The notes under the pieces are model-generated. The model worked only from the letters and a program-made list of their open reading frames with translations, did not search any database and was not told the DNA's origin. Positions 53,413 to 61,095 of a DNA stretch of 64,000 nt are shown here, in pieces. The stretch is from contig JBGSHM010000020.1 of assembly GCA_041752235.1 (NCBI GenBank), positions 1 to 64,000 of the forward strand, in the 5' to 3' direction. The translations under genes and the position numbers were made by a program. Source of the DNA: SpSt-398 sp041752235. Its GTDB lineage: Bacteria > Bacteroidota > Bacteroidia > Chitinophagales > Chitinophagaceae. The stretch's first letter is position 1. Each line of letters begins with the position of its first letter.

Positions 53413-53793
53413 ATGCGATTTTTGTTTCTACTCTTCATATCAGGAACCCTCTACGCCCAGGACCCAGTAGCTCCCGTTCAGGCACAGCTCGATGCCTATA
53501 ACAAACGCGATATTGAAGCCTTTCTCAAACCCTATTCCGATTCCGTTGCGGTATATTTCTTCCCCAACCGCCTACTCTACAAAGGCAAGGAGACCATGCG
53601 CAAAGAATACGCCGACATGTTCACCAACACCCCCGATCTTCACTGCACCCTCAAAAGCCGCATGATCCTCGGCAACACAATCATCGACGAAGAGTGCGTC
53701 ATCTTCAACAAAAACAGTCCACCCCTGCATGCCGCTGCCATCTACAAAGTAGAGAAGGGCCTGATCGTGGCTGTGTACTTTGTTGGCGAATAA
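53413..53793 (+). CDS. Exported SnoaL-like/NTF2-fold protein
   Basis: Protein of 126 residues with signal peptide MRFLFLLFISGTLYAQ and a cone-shaped NTF2-like domain (VQAQLDAYNKRDIEAFLKPY, the FFPNRLLYKGKETMRKEYA segment, ECVIFNKN). Related proteins bind or isomerise small molecules, with the ligand here unknown. It marks the left border of the AT-rich accessory island. A diverged copy of its last 31 codons occurs 4.8 kb downstream (58474-58569). Confidence 0.8.
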   Translation: MRFLFLLFISGTLYAQDPVAPVQAQLDAYNKRDIEAFLKPYSDSVAVYFFPNRLLYKGKETMRKEYADMFTNTPDLHCTLKSRMILGNTIIDEECVIFNKNSPPLHAAAIYKVEKGLIVAVYFVGE

Positions 53794-54100
53794 GTGTTTT
53801 TACTTAGCCGGGCTAAAATCATGCTTCTTTTTTTCTGAGAAATTAGAAAGATGAATATCTTTCTGGGGAACCTTATCCATTGTCCTGCCTAACCAAGAGA
53901 TCCCGCCTTATTGTTGTTGATTGAAGAGAGTAGCTCATTTTCATTATTGAAATCAGCGTCAATTTAAATTTTGAGAATTTGTGTGCGTGATTATGCAAAA
54001 AAATACAAAAATCTATATAGCAAATCTTTGAGTATAAATCAACTATATCAAGGTGAAATGTGCATTGCGTCAATGCACGCGTTGGCTGCAATACTTTTCG
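53701..54100. repeat. Direct repeat, copy 1 (SnoaL 3' end plus flank)
   Basis: The last part of the SnoaL gene and about 300 nt behind it match 58474-58870 in order. Shared segments include AAGTGTTTTTACTTAG right after the stop, ATATCTTTCTGGG, CTTATCCATTGTCCTGCCTA and ATGCACGCGTT. Identity is highest over the first 180 nt and then fades. Confidence 0.8.
53887..54087 (+). other. attC-like cassette boundary (site A)
   Basis: The stretch begins with GCCTAAC, which fits the RYYYAAC end of integron attC sites, and ends near GCGTTGGCTGCAAT. Just before the right end is a perfect hairpin GTGCATTG-cgt-CAATGCAC (54060-54078). The arms otherwise pair poorly. It precedes the first cargo operon by 48 bp. 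There is no gene in 53794-54134. Confidence 0.45.
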
Positions 54101-54134
54101 ACACATCATTACCAATAGAAACTTAACCTTTTTT

Positions 54135-54617
54135 ATGTCAAACAATCTTATTAAAATCGGAAACCTCGTACAATATGTGGGAAGACTGCAAGGTCATTAT
54201 AATAGAGTTGGACAGGTTATATCAATTGACAAAACTTACGATGACAAAGACTCCTTCTTATTAAAGGTAGTTGACTATAAAAAGCAAGAGCATGAAATCA
54301 GAGCTTATCAAAATGAGGTTTGGCCAATCACTTTAGATGTTGGGCATTTAGAGAAACTAGGATTCATCAAAGAAAATGAAAGAAATGTTTTTTCTTTAGA
54401 AACTATAGTATTAATTCGACCTGTTTTTATTTATCATTCGGAAAATGGGTCGAGCTATATTGATAAAGGATTTGTAGTAATAGAAAGAAATCTTAAGCTT
54501 CCTTTAAAAGAGGATGAAGTTGATGCCAACACTTCACCTGTAACTTCGTTACACTCTTTGCAAAACTACTTAGAAGGAAAACTAGTTCAAGTTATTGATT
54601 GGAGCATTTTTTTGTAA
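54135..54617 (+). CDS. Accessory protein of unknown function, first of three-gene cassette
   Basis: Soluble protein of 160 residues from ATG 54135 (MSNNLIKIGNLVQYVGRLQG). It resembles a widespread Bacteroidota accessory family that opens with an (R/K)IGN motif and closes with an HxLQNxYxxLxGxxL motif, here TSLHSLQNYLEGKLVQVIDW. No enzymatic motif is seen. It overlaps the next gene by 19 bp, and its AT-rich base use differs from the core genes to the left, so acquisition by transfer is likely. It may be the recognition or regulatory part of the nuclease operon, which is inference. Confidence 0.65.
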   Translation: MSNNLIKIGNLVQYVGRLQGHYNRVGQVISIDKTYDDKDSFLLKVVDYKKQEHEIRAYQNEVWPITLDVGHLEKLGFIKENERNVFSLETIVLIRPVFIYHSENGSSYIDKGFVVIERNLKLPLKEDEVDANTSPVTSLHSLQNYLEGKLVQVIDWSIFL

Positions 54618-54862
54618 AGCCTTCAAAACATTTTAACCTGCTTTTCGATTTAGAACATAATTGGATTGACATTAACTGCCCGAATTGCAATTATAGTTTT
54701 GAGGTTCAAATAATTGACGCAAAATTACAGTGTACTGTTATTTGTAATAATTGCAAATCCAATATTCAACTTGTCGATCAAACAGCCTCTGTTCACACAT
54801 CTATAAGTAGCATCAATCAGTCATTCAAGGACCTAGAAAATATTTTCAAAAATTTTAAGTAA
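54599..54862 (+). CDS. Small zinc-ribbon protein
   Basis: Protein of 87 residues starting at TTG 54599, which overlaps the previous gene by 19 bp. Cys27-x2-Cys30 (INCPNCNYSF) and Cys49-x2-Cys52 (VICNNCKSN) form a zinc ribbon, followed by a helical tail (SFKDLENIFKNFK). Its stop overlaps the start of the nuclease gene as TAATG, which implies translational coupling. It could deliver DNA or protein contacts for the nuclease. Confidence 0.6.
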   Translation: MEHFFVKPSKHFNLLFDLEHNWIDINCPNCNYSFEVQIIDAKLQCTVICNNCKSNIQLVDQTASVHTSISSINQSFKDLENIFKNFK

Positions 54863-55833
54863 TGTATTACGGTCATAACCTAAGAAGCAATTTACAAGAA
54901 TGGCGAAATCGACTTTATAAGTCTAACTATGAGAACATTAATAATAATTATCGCTTTTTCATTGATAGGCTTAAAAGCACTCCTGTGGTTCACTCAATCC
55001 TACAAAGTGCAATTGATAATAATCCAATAACATCTGAACAAATAGATGAATATCATAACCATATCTTTGATTACACATCAGGTGGAGAGATTTCATTTCA
55101 AAGTGAAGTACATGCTGCGGCAGTAATTTATAGCCTCCATTTATCATTCATAGAAAAAAATTATGAGGGAAGAGTTTTATGCCAAAATTTAGGCAGTGGA
55201 AGTAGGTTTGACGAAAATTTAAATGGATTTTTAGACAACTACATTGAACCAATTGTAAATTTCATACATGACAAACTTGACGAAGCTAATTTTGTTCTTT
55301 ATCTTTTAGAAAAATATAAGAAAAGAACTGAATGGTTTTTTCATAAACCCTTAATAGAGAAATATAGAATTGCTACGCAAAATTATGAACAGATATTTGA
55401 GGATAATTTAAGATTATACTTATTTGACCAAGGGATAGATAATCCATTTTCAACTCCGAAATCAACATCAGGAAGGGCAGATATTGTAGGTTTAATCGAC
55501 AGTAAAGACCCTTTGATTCTAGAAATTAAATTATACGATTCTGAAAAAGGTTATAGAAAAAATAGGGTTATTGAGGGTTTCAGCCAGATTGTTAAGTATT
55601 CAAATGATTATAACAAAAATGTAGGTTACTTGGTTATATTTAATGTTGACAATGTAGAAATTGAAATTCGGTCGGAAGATTCAGATAAAAACTTTCCTGC
55701 CAAAATATTATTCAACAACAAAGTATACTATTTGGTATTCATAAATTTAAATTTCGACACTTCGGCAAGTAAAACAGGAACACTTAAAGTTGAAGCTATT
55801 ACAAAGGACGAATTAACTAAAGAAGCTGTATAG
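54862..55833 (+). CDS. PD-(D/E)XK-type nuclease
   Basis: Protein of 323 residues. The N-terminal 170 residues are helical with no recognised fold. The C-terminal part has the restriction-endonuclease-like core: a helix with Glu180 (EQIFEDNLRLYLFD), GRADIVG with Asp207, then PLILEIKLYD with Glu221-x-Lys223, and Gln242 in GFSQIVKYSN. All catalytic positions are present, so it should cut DNA or RNA. The start shares an A with the stop of the zinc-ribbon gene. The three overlapping genes form one transferable unit that I cannot match to a named defence system. Confidence 0.7.
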   Translation: MYYGHNLRSNLQEWRNRLYKSNYENINNNYRFFIDRLKSTPVVHSILQSAIDNNPITSEQIDEYHNHIFDYTSGGEISFQSEVHAAAVIYSLHLSFIEKNYEGRVLCQNLGSGSRFDENLNGFLDNYIEPIVNFIHDKLDEANFVLYLLEKYKKRTEWFFHKPLIEKYRIATQNYEQIFEDNLRLYLFDQGIDNPFSTPKSTSGRADIVGLIDSKDPLILEIKLYDSEKGYRKNRVIEGFSQIVKYSNDYNKNVGYLVIFNVDNVEIEIRSEDSDKNFPAKILFNNKVYYLVFINLNFDTSASKTGTLKVEAITKDELTKEAV

Positions 55834-55839
55834 ACTAGT

Positions 55840-56044
55840 ACAGCAGCCAACATTGGTATTGCCAATAGTGGGGCTTGACATTGGAGCAATCGGCAGCGGT
55901 AATTCTGCTCAGCTGCGGTTCGGGGCTTGACCTGCAAAGCCCAGCATTAGTTCTTAATATTTAACTTTATCAAAAAGCCAGGCAGTGGTTCCGGCGGACG
56001 GAATTCTATTTCCCCATCATCGGCAATACCTGATCGTTAGCTGT
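55840..56044 (+). other. Cassette boundary inverted repeat (site 1)
   Basis: The left arm 55840-55873 (ACAGCAGCCAACATTGG, then TATTGCCAATAGTGGGG) and right arm 56012-56044 pair over about 33 nt with few mismatches. The outermost part reads ACAGC..AAC / GTTAGCTGT and the inner part GGTATTGCC. A second stem lies in the loop (GCAGCGG/GCTGCGG). It starts 6 bp after the nuclease gene stop and ends 52 bp before the next gene. Confidence 0.65.
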
Positions 56045-56096
56045 AATTTTATGGCAACACTGATCAACAGAAACTACCGGGCAAATAATAATAAAT

Positions 56097-57479
56097 ATGG
56101 ACTTCTCATTCCACTTACAACAAGGACAGCAACTGTTAAAGAAACAGGACGCAACATCAATTAAAAAAGCATTAGAGCATTTCAAAAAAGCAAATGAAAT
56201 GACAGAGGACGAACACGTTGGAAAACCTAAAATCCTTTATCATTTAGCACTTGGAAACTATCTAATTGGGAATATTGAAAAGTCTTATAAAATTGCTCAC
56301 AAAGCAAAACGAAGTATTGATATTGCAATTAATAATAGTATGTTTTCAATGGACAATATGAGGCAAATGCTTGGCGAAGGCGACATTGATGCTTTGATAA
56401 ACCATATTGACGATAAATTTCCGCAAGCAGTTTTGTTCACAGACACAGATGACGATGACTTTGATGAAAATGAATTAGACTTTGCACTTTTAAACCAACT
56501 TTATGAAACAATAGAAAAAGAGGAAGTAAAACCTCAATTTTCAATCGACAGTTTGAATGAAGAAGTGTTAATGGCAACATTTTTCGGTTTAAGTAGAACT
56601 AATGATGAATTGGTTTACTTCGACAAATTGAAAGGAGATGTTTTGAGTTATGTTCAAGGTTATTTTTCATCTCATATTGGCGACCAAAGTATCGCAAACA
56701 GAAGACTTGTAAATAAAATAACCAATAGTGAGCCAACCGATTTCGTTGATGAGGATAGATTTGTTTTAATTGACAGACTTAAATTATCTGAATTTCTTGA
56801 AGAATATAAAAAACAAACTAAAGGTAAGGAGCCGTTTTATTCGTTTGTAGAGTATTTTTCAGTAGAAGTCTTAAAAGATTTGACATATGATAATGATTTG
56901 ACAATTGACGACCTGGCAAATAGCAACCATCTTCAAAATAAATTCCACGAATTGTTTGGACAAAAATATCAAAGTAGAGTTTCAGAGTTGAGAGAGGACT
57001 ATACAAGAATTTTTCAAAACACTACAAAAGCATTAGCTGTGAATTGGATTAAACAAAACATTCCCAACACAAACGTAAACAATCAAACAAAAGGTTCAAA
57101 TATGAAATTAGATTTCGTTTTCAAATCTTCTGATCATTTACGCTATGAAAATGGCAAACACGTATCTGGACCACATGGTGGTGCAAGAAGAGCAGTAAAA
57201 GTTGAGCCTAATATTAACGGAGGAGAAGGCGTTTCTGTTACAATGTATAACCTTGACGGCAATCATCCCGTTTGGCAAAACAATGTTCAAATGGCACCAA
57301 AGCAAATGAAAGTTATAGAGCAAACAAATGACAAAATCGTTTTGCGTGGTTATGGACACGATGCAATGGGTAGTTCATTTGCTGACTATGGTTTGACAAT
57401 TAAACTGAAAAACGGACAATTAGAAAACTGCATTTTGCATATGCACGACAGAGGTGTTGATATAGAATATTTACCTTGA
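56097..57479 (+). CDS. TPR-like protein with an unusual C-terminal domain
   Basis: Protein of 460 residues without signal peptide. Residues 1-90 are TPR-like helices (MDFSFHLQQGQQLLKKQ, ALEHFKKANEMT, LALGNYLIGNIEKSYKIAHK). An acidic stretch (DTDDDDFDENELD) leads to a helical middle. The last 125 residues (from MKLDFVFKSSDHLRYENGKH to HMHDRGVDIEYLP) look like a separate compact domain with many His and Gly. I do not recognise the family. The gene stands alone between two inverted-repeat boundaries, that is, a one-gene cassette. Confidence 0.65.
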   Translation: MDFSFHLQQGQQLLKKQDATSIKKALEHFKKANEMTEDEHVGKPKILYHLALGNYLIGNIEKSYKIAHKAKRSIDIAINNSMFSMDNMRQMLGEGDIDALINHIDDKFPQAVLFTDTDDDDFDENELDFALLNQLYETIEKEEVKPQFSIDSLNEEVLMATFFGLSRTNDELVYFDKLKGDVLSYVQGYFSSHIGDQSIANRRLVNKITNSEPTDFVDEDRFVLIDRLKLSEFLEEYKKQTKGKEPFYSFVEYFSVEVLKDLTYDNDLTIDDLANSNHLQNKFHELFGQKYQSRVSELREDYTRIFQNTTKALAVNWIKQNIPNTNVNNQTKGSNMKLDFVFKSSDHLRYENGKHVSGPHGGARRAVKVEPNINGGEGVSVTMYNLDGNHPVWQNNVQMAPKQMKVIEQTNDKIVLRGYGHDAMGSSFADYGLTIKLKNGQLENCILHMHDRGVDIEYLP

Positions 57480-57493
57480 CACGAAGAAAAACT

Positions 57494-57645
57494 ACAGCTA
57501 ACAAGGGCTTGCCAAAAGCGGGGCTGAACGGCTTCGATTGAGCATTTATGCAAGGTTCAACATTAGTAATTCTATTGAACTTTTGTGCTAAAATTCACCA
57601 CCTTCGGCAAGCCCCGAACCGTTCACAATCTGTGATACGCTTAAC
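57494..57645 (+). other. Cassette boundary inverted repeat (site 2)
   Basis: It begins ACAGCTAACAAGGGCTTGCC, 15 bp after the stop of the TPR-like gene, and has GGCAAGCCCC at 57606-57615 as the partner of GGGCTTGCC at 57505-57513. The outer end is more degenerate (CTGTGATACGCTTAAC). Its start is the same ACAGC(T)AAC seen in site 1. Confidence 0.55.
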
Positions 57646-57694
57646 TATATATGTGGCTTATTTCCATTAATTGTCTTTTACTTATCCTTTAAAG

Positions 57695-58201
57695 ATGATG
57701 ACCGGTTCTAATAAAACCCCAATTATAAAGACCTCCTTCCCCCCAATTTCAAACGAAAACACACGCATCCTGATTTTAGGATCCTTGCCAGGTGATAAAT
57801 CCCTGGAACTTGCCGAATATTACGGCCATCCCAGAAACCGCTTCTGGAAGATTCTATCTGCCATTACAAATAAGGAGCTGCCGGTTACCTATGCGGAGAA
57901 AAAGGAGTTTCTACTAAAGTCCGGCATCGGCGTTTGGGACGTCGCGCATAAAGCTACCCGAAACGGGAGCCTGGACAGTGCTATAAAAGATGAGGAACCA
58001 AATGACCTGGATGCCTTTATAGCCAATCATAAAAACCTAACCGTCATCGGCTTTAATGGAAAGAAGGCTGAAGTACTTTTCAATAAATTCTTCAATAGGC
58101 AAAGTGGTTTGAGGTATGTTTCCTTACCCAGTTCCAGTCCGGCAAATGCGGGTATTAATTTTGAGGATATTTGTACTTCCTGGAGCCGATTGCTATTTTA
58201 A
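57695..58201 (+). CDS. DNA-deoxyinosine glycosylase (UDG superfamily)
   Basis: DNA repair enzyme of 168 residues from ATG 57695. The motifs are ILGSLPGDKSL (family motif 1), YYGHPRNRFWKILSAI, GIGVWDVAHKATRNGSLD, and the C-terminal LPSSSPANAG, where the loop that enters the minor groove lies. This pattern matches hypoxanthine/DNA-deoxyinosine glycosylases, which remove deaminated adenine. It lies 50 bp after a cassette boundary. It is less AT-rich than the neighbouring cargo, so it may belong to the core or come from another donor. Confidence 0.85.
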   Translation: MMTGSNKTPIIKTSFPPISNENTRILILGSLPGDKSLELAEYYGHPRNRFWKILSAITNKELPVTYAEKKEFLLKSGIGVWDVAHKATRNGSLDSAIKDEEPNDLDAFIANHKNLTVIGFNGKKAEVLFNKFFNRQSGLRYVSLPSSSPANAGINFEDICTSWSRLLF

Positions 58202-58266
58202 GGCGCTATTGGGTTGCTTGTACCAAAAGATTAAATTTTGCATTTTTGCACTCCTATCCTTTGCGT

Positions 58267-58437
58267 ATGGACCCAAACAAATTCAAAATATCATTCAGGG
58301 AATTGTCCTACCAGAACAGCCGTATTCTTGCGCAGCAAACTCCAATCAGCTTTGAACAAGCTTTTAAGCAAGTACAACGGTTAAAAAAATCCCCGAAGGT
58401 GAAAGACTCATCAAAGAAAGGGAGGAGCAATTCCTAA
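58267..58437 (+). CDS. 56-residue basic hypothetical protein
   Basis: Short gene from ATG 58267 (MDPNKFKISFRELSYQNSRI) to TAA 58437, ending in a Lys/Ser-rich tail. It lies 65 bp after the glycosylase gene. A TATCCTTTG stretch just before the ATG resembles a -7 box with one extra base. No family recognised. It is listed because its composition is protein-like and the gap is otherwise unexplained. Confidence 0.45.
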   Translation: MDPNKFKISFRELSYQNSRILAQQTPISFEQAFKQVQRLKKSPKVKDSSKKGRSNS

Positions 58438-58473
58438 TTAACATTACCGTAAATGTCATACCATAAAAACCTC

Positions 58474-58569
58474 GTCGTCTTAAACAAAAACAATGCGCCC
58501 TTACCTGCTGCTGCCATCTTCAAAGTCGAGAAAGGCCAGATCGTAGCCAACTACCCTGATGGCGAATAA
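58474..58569 (+). pseudogene. 3' fragment of a SnoaL-like gene
   Basis: The frame ending TAA 58567-58569 encodes VVLNKNNAPLPAAAIFKVEK and GQIVANYPDGE. This aligns with the C-terminus of the SnoaL-like protein at 53413-53793 (VIFNKNSPPLHAAAIYKVEK..) at about 20 of 31 positions. The 5' part of the gene is absent. It forms the beginning of direct-repeat copy 2. Confidence 0.8.
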
Positions 58570-58661
58570 GTGTTTTTACTTAGTCGGATTAAAATCATAC
58601 TTGAATTTTTTTGTGGAATGAGAAAGATGGATATCTTTCTGGGAACCTTATCCATTGTCCT

Positions 58662-58851
58662 GCCTAACCGAGAGATTCCACCTTATTGTTTCTTTAGATA
58701 ATCCCCGCTTTCGGTTATTGAAACTGGGATAGACTTGTATTGAGTGTGCAAGATGGTGTGAATTAAAATACAATAATCCTTATTGCAAATCACTGAGTGC
58801 AAATCAAATATTAAAGGTAATTTGGTAACTGCGTAAATGCACGCGTTAGCA
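58662..58851 (+). other. attC-like cassette boundary (site B)
   Basis: It is the copy-2 counterpart of site A, with GCCTAAC at 58662-58668 and ATGCACGCGTTAGCAGTAAT at the right end. The hairpin present in site A is degraded. The following trypco2 pseudogene starts 50 bp later. Confidence 0.4.
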
Positions 58852-58900
58852 GTAATTATTTCGACAGTCCGCACCAACTCAAAAGTCAAAATTGACAAAT

Positions 58901-59224
58901 ATGGAGTTAAAAGAATTTATTAAAGAGACATTAGTTTAAATTACTAATGGAGTAATGGCAGCCCAAGAAATTATTAAAGACACTGGGTGTTACATTAACC
59001 CTGAGGGCTATCATATTGGAGAACAAGTGCGTCATGGCTATGACAAAGAATATCCGCATGTACAAAAAATAAAAATGAGTATAGCAATTAATGTAATCGA
59101 GAATAATGAAAAAAAAGCTGGTTTAGGAGTTGTATCTGCAATTATTAGTACAGGCGTTGCAAGCAAGACCAATGAAAGTAATAGGGTAACAAATCGAAAT
59201 GAATTTGATATACCTCTAAGTTAG
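58901..59224 (+). pseudogene. trypco2-domain protein interrupted by a stop
   Basis: The full frame 58901-59224 reads MELKEFIKETLV, stop, ITNGVMAAQEIIKDTGCYIN, and then matches the trypsin-co-occurring domain 2 family, which is linked to NTPase/trypsin-type defence proteins. The TAA at 58937-58939 stands where family members have Gln (CAA). One C-to-T change explains it. Restart at ATG 58955 would give an 89-residue protein lacking the first helix. No trypsin-like or STAND partner is visible next to it. Confidence 0.75.
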
Positions 59225-59254
59225 CCCGTCATGGACATAAAAAAATAAAACATT

Positions 59255-59551
59255 ATGGAATCAAAAAGATATTTAGAAGAAGATTTTAATGCCTTCGTTA
59301 AAGAATTAATCAACAACAAAAGATTGAATGATGCAAAAGAAGAAGGAATTGCCTCCTTGGTTTTGGACAAAGGATTTGAATCGCTATCTGACAAACAAAA
59401 GTTTGTATTTGAAAAAGCAATAAGCCACTATGTTTATGACGAATGCAGTAGATGCGGACTTGAAATTCCGTGGAGTGAAATGTCGGCTGCAGAAGACAAT
59501 GGCGCAATGTGTAGTTGGTGCCAACAATTAAGCAGAAATGATAAGGACTAA
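59255..59551 (+). CDS. Small zinc-ribbon accessory protein
   Basis: Protein of 98 residues. The N-terminal 60 residues are helical (FNAFVKELINNKRL, GFESLSDKQKFVFEKAISHY). The C-terminus has Cys64-x2-Cys67 (DECSRCGLEIPW) and Cys86-x2-Cys89 (MCSWCQQ), a zinc ribbon. Similar small proteins are scattered through Bacteroidota accessory regions with no known role. It lies 30 bp after the trypco2 pseudogene, in the same cassette. Confidence 0.65.
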   Translation: MESKRYLEEDFNAFVKELINNKRLNDAKEEGIASLVLDKGFESLSDKQKFVFEKAISHYVYDECSRCGLEIPWSEMSAAEDNGAMCSWCQQLSRNDKD

Positions 59552-59555
59552 AACT

Positions 59556-59755
59556 ACCGGTAACATTGCATTGGCAATATGGCGGGACGACGAATAAATT
59601 CTCAGCTTTTGTTCGCTATTCGGCTTCGGTTTCGGCAGACTAATAACGCCAAGCTGCTGAATAAACAATGAGCTTTTGCATCGTAAACCAAAAGCTGTAC
59701 CAGGCAGACGGAACACAGAATACCACCACATCGCCAATGCTTCAACGTTATCGGT
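59556..59755 (+). other. Cassette boundary inverted repeat (site 3)
   Basis: The left arm 59556-59588 (ACCGGTAACATTGCATTGGC, then AATATGGCGGGA) pairs with the right arm 59721-59755 (its reverse complement reads ACCGATAACGTTGAAGCATT, then GGCGATGTGGTGG). The end CGTTATCGGTCATTTTATTGG parallels CGTTAGCTGTAATTTTATGG of site 1. It starts 5 bp after a stop and ends 62 bp before the next gene. Confidence 0.65.
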
Positions 59756-59817
59756 CATTTTATTGGCGTCCGTGCAAGCATTAAACCGACAGGACGCTAA
59801 AACATAAATTAGACGAC

Positions 59818-61083
59818 ATGAACGAAATCATTTGCCCGAATTGCAAGAAAGCTTTTAAAGTTGACGAAGCAGGTTTTGCTGACATTCTTAATCAAGTTCG
59901 TGACCACCAATTTGAGGAGGAGTTGTTAAACCGACTGGCACTTGCCGACAAAGAAAAAGAAAGTGCTGTAAAATTAGCTGAGGCAAATGTTAGAAGCTCC
60001 TTACAAGAACAACTTGCAAATAAAGACAAGGAATTGACTGAACTCAAAGCACAAAAGGACGTTGAACTTTCGCAAAAAATATCACAAAAAGACACAGAGT
60101 TGCAGCAACTTAAAGCAAAACTTGACAACGCAGAAATTGCACAGAAATTAGCTGTAACGGAGGCAACTCAAAAAATTGAAAAGGAAAGAGACAACTTGGT
60201 AAATGTGGTCAAAGTGAAAGACACCGAAAAACAACTGCTTGAAAAATCATTAAACGAAAAATATTCTGCTGAATTAAAAGAGAAAGATGCAATCATAAAA
60301 CACAAAGACGATGAAATTGCTCTACGAAAAGATATGAAGTTGAAGCTGTCTACCAAAATGATTGGCGAAACTCTTGAACAGCATTGCGAAACGGAGTTTA
60401 ATAAACTTCGTGCAACAGCTTTTCAAAGAGCATATTTTGAAAAAGACAATGACACAAAATCAGGTAGCAAAGGCGATTTCATTTACAGGGAAACAGACGA
60501 AGCGGGGAATGAAATTATTTCCATAATGTTTGAGATGAAAAATGAAGGAGATGAAACAGCAACAAAAAAAAGAAACGAGGATTTTTTAAAAGAATTAAAC
60601 AAAGACCGCATAGAGAAGAAATGCGAATACGCTGTTTTGGTTTCTCTTTTAGAAGCAGAAAATGAATATTACAATTCAGGAATTGTGGATGTATCACACA
60701 AGCACAACAAAATGTATGTTATCCGTCCTCAGTTTTTCATTCCAATTATTACACTACTTCGCAACGCAGCAATGAACTCACTGCAATACAAAGCAGAACT
60801 TGCTTTGGCAAAAAATTAGAACATAGACATTACCAATTTTGAGGACAAGCTTCTCAAATTCAAGGATGGCTTCTCAAAAAATGTAATTTCAGCCCAAAGT
60901 CATTTTGAAAAAGCTATTGAGGAAATAGATAAGTCAATTGCCCGAATGCAAAAAGTAAAAGAAGAGCTGACTACGAGTTCAAACCAATTAAGGTTAGCAA
61001 ATGACAAAGCAGATGATTTAACCATCAAGAAATTAACTCATGGCAACCCAACAATGAAAGCTAAATTTGATGAACTCAACTAG
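59818..61083 (+). pseudogene. DUF2130 coiled-coil protein interrupted by an amber stop
   Basis: The first frame (59818-60819) gives 333 residues: an N-terminal CPNC motif (IICPNCKKAF), a long coiled coil (residues 30-185) and a nuclease-like DUF2130 core (GSKGDFIYRETDEAGNEIIS, MFEMKNE). After TAG 60817-60819 the same frame continues without gap as NIDITNFEDKLLKFKDGF to DDLTIKKLTHGNPTMKAKF and stops at 61083. This is exactly the usual DUF2130 C-terminus (about 420 residues in total), with Gln expected at the stop. A single CAG-to-TAG change explains it. The core resembles restriction-endonuclease-like folds. The helicase gene starts 12 bp later. Confidence 0.85.
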
Positions 61084-61095
61084 TATAACAGACTC

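Larger units (their letters stand above)
58474..58870. repeat. Direct repeat, copy 2
   Basis: Paralogous to 53701-54100, from the SnoaL 3' fragment through AAGTGTTTTTACTTAG, ATATCTTTCTGGGAACC, CTTATCCATTGTCCTGCCTA and ATGCACGCGTTAGCAGTAAT. It sits 4.77 kb right of copy 1. The stretch 58570-58900 has no gene. Confidence 0.8.

Noticed and set aside
59818..61083. Reassignment of TAG as a sense codon
   Set aside because: TAG ends rho and other intact genes in the window, and the second break in the island uses TAA, so recoding does not explain both.
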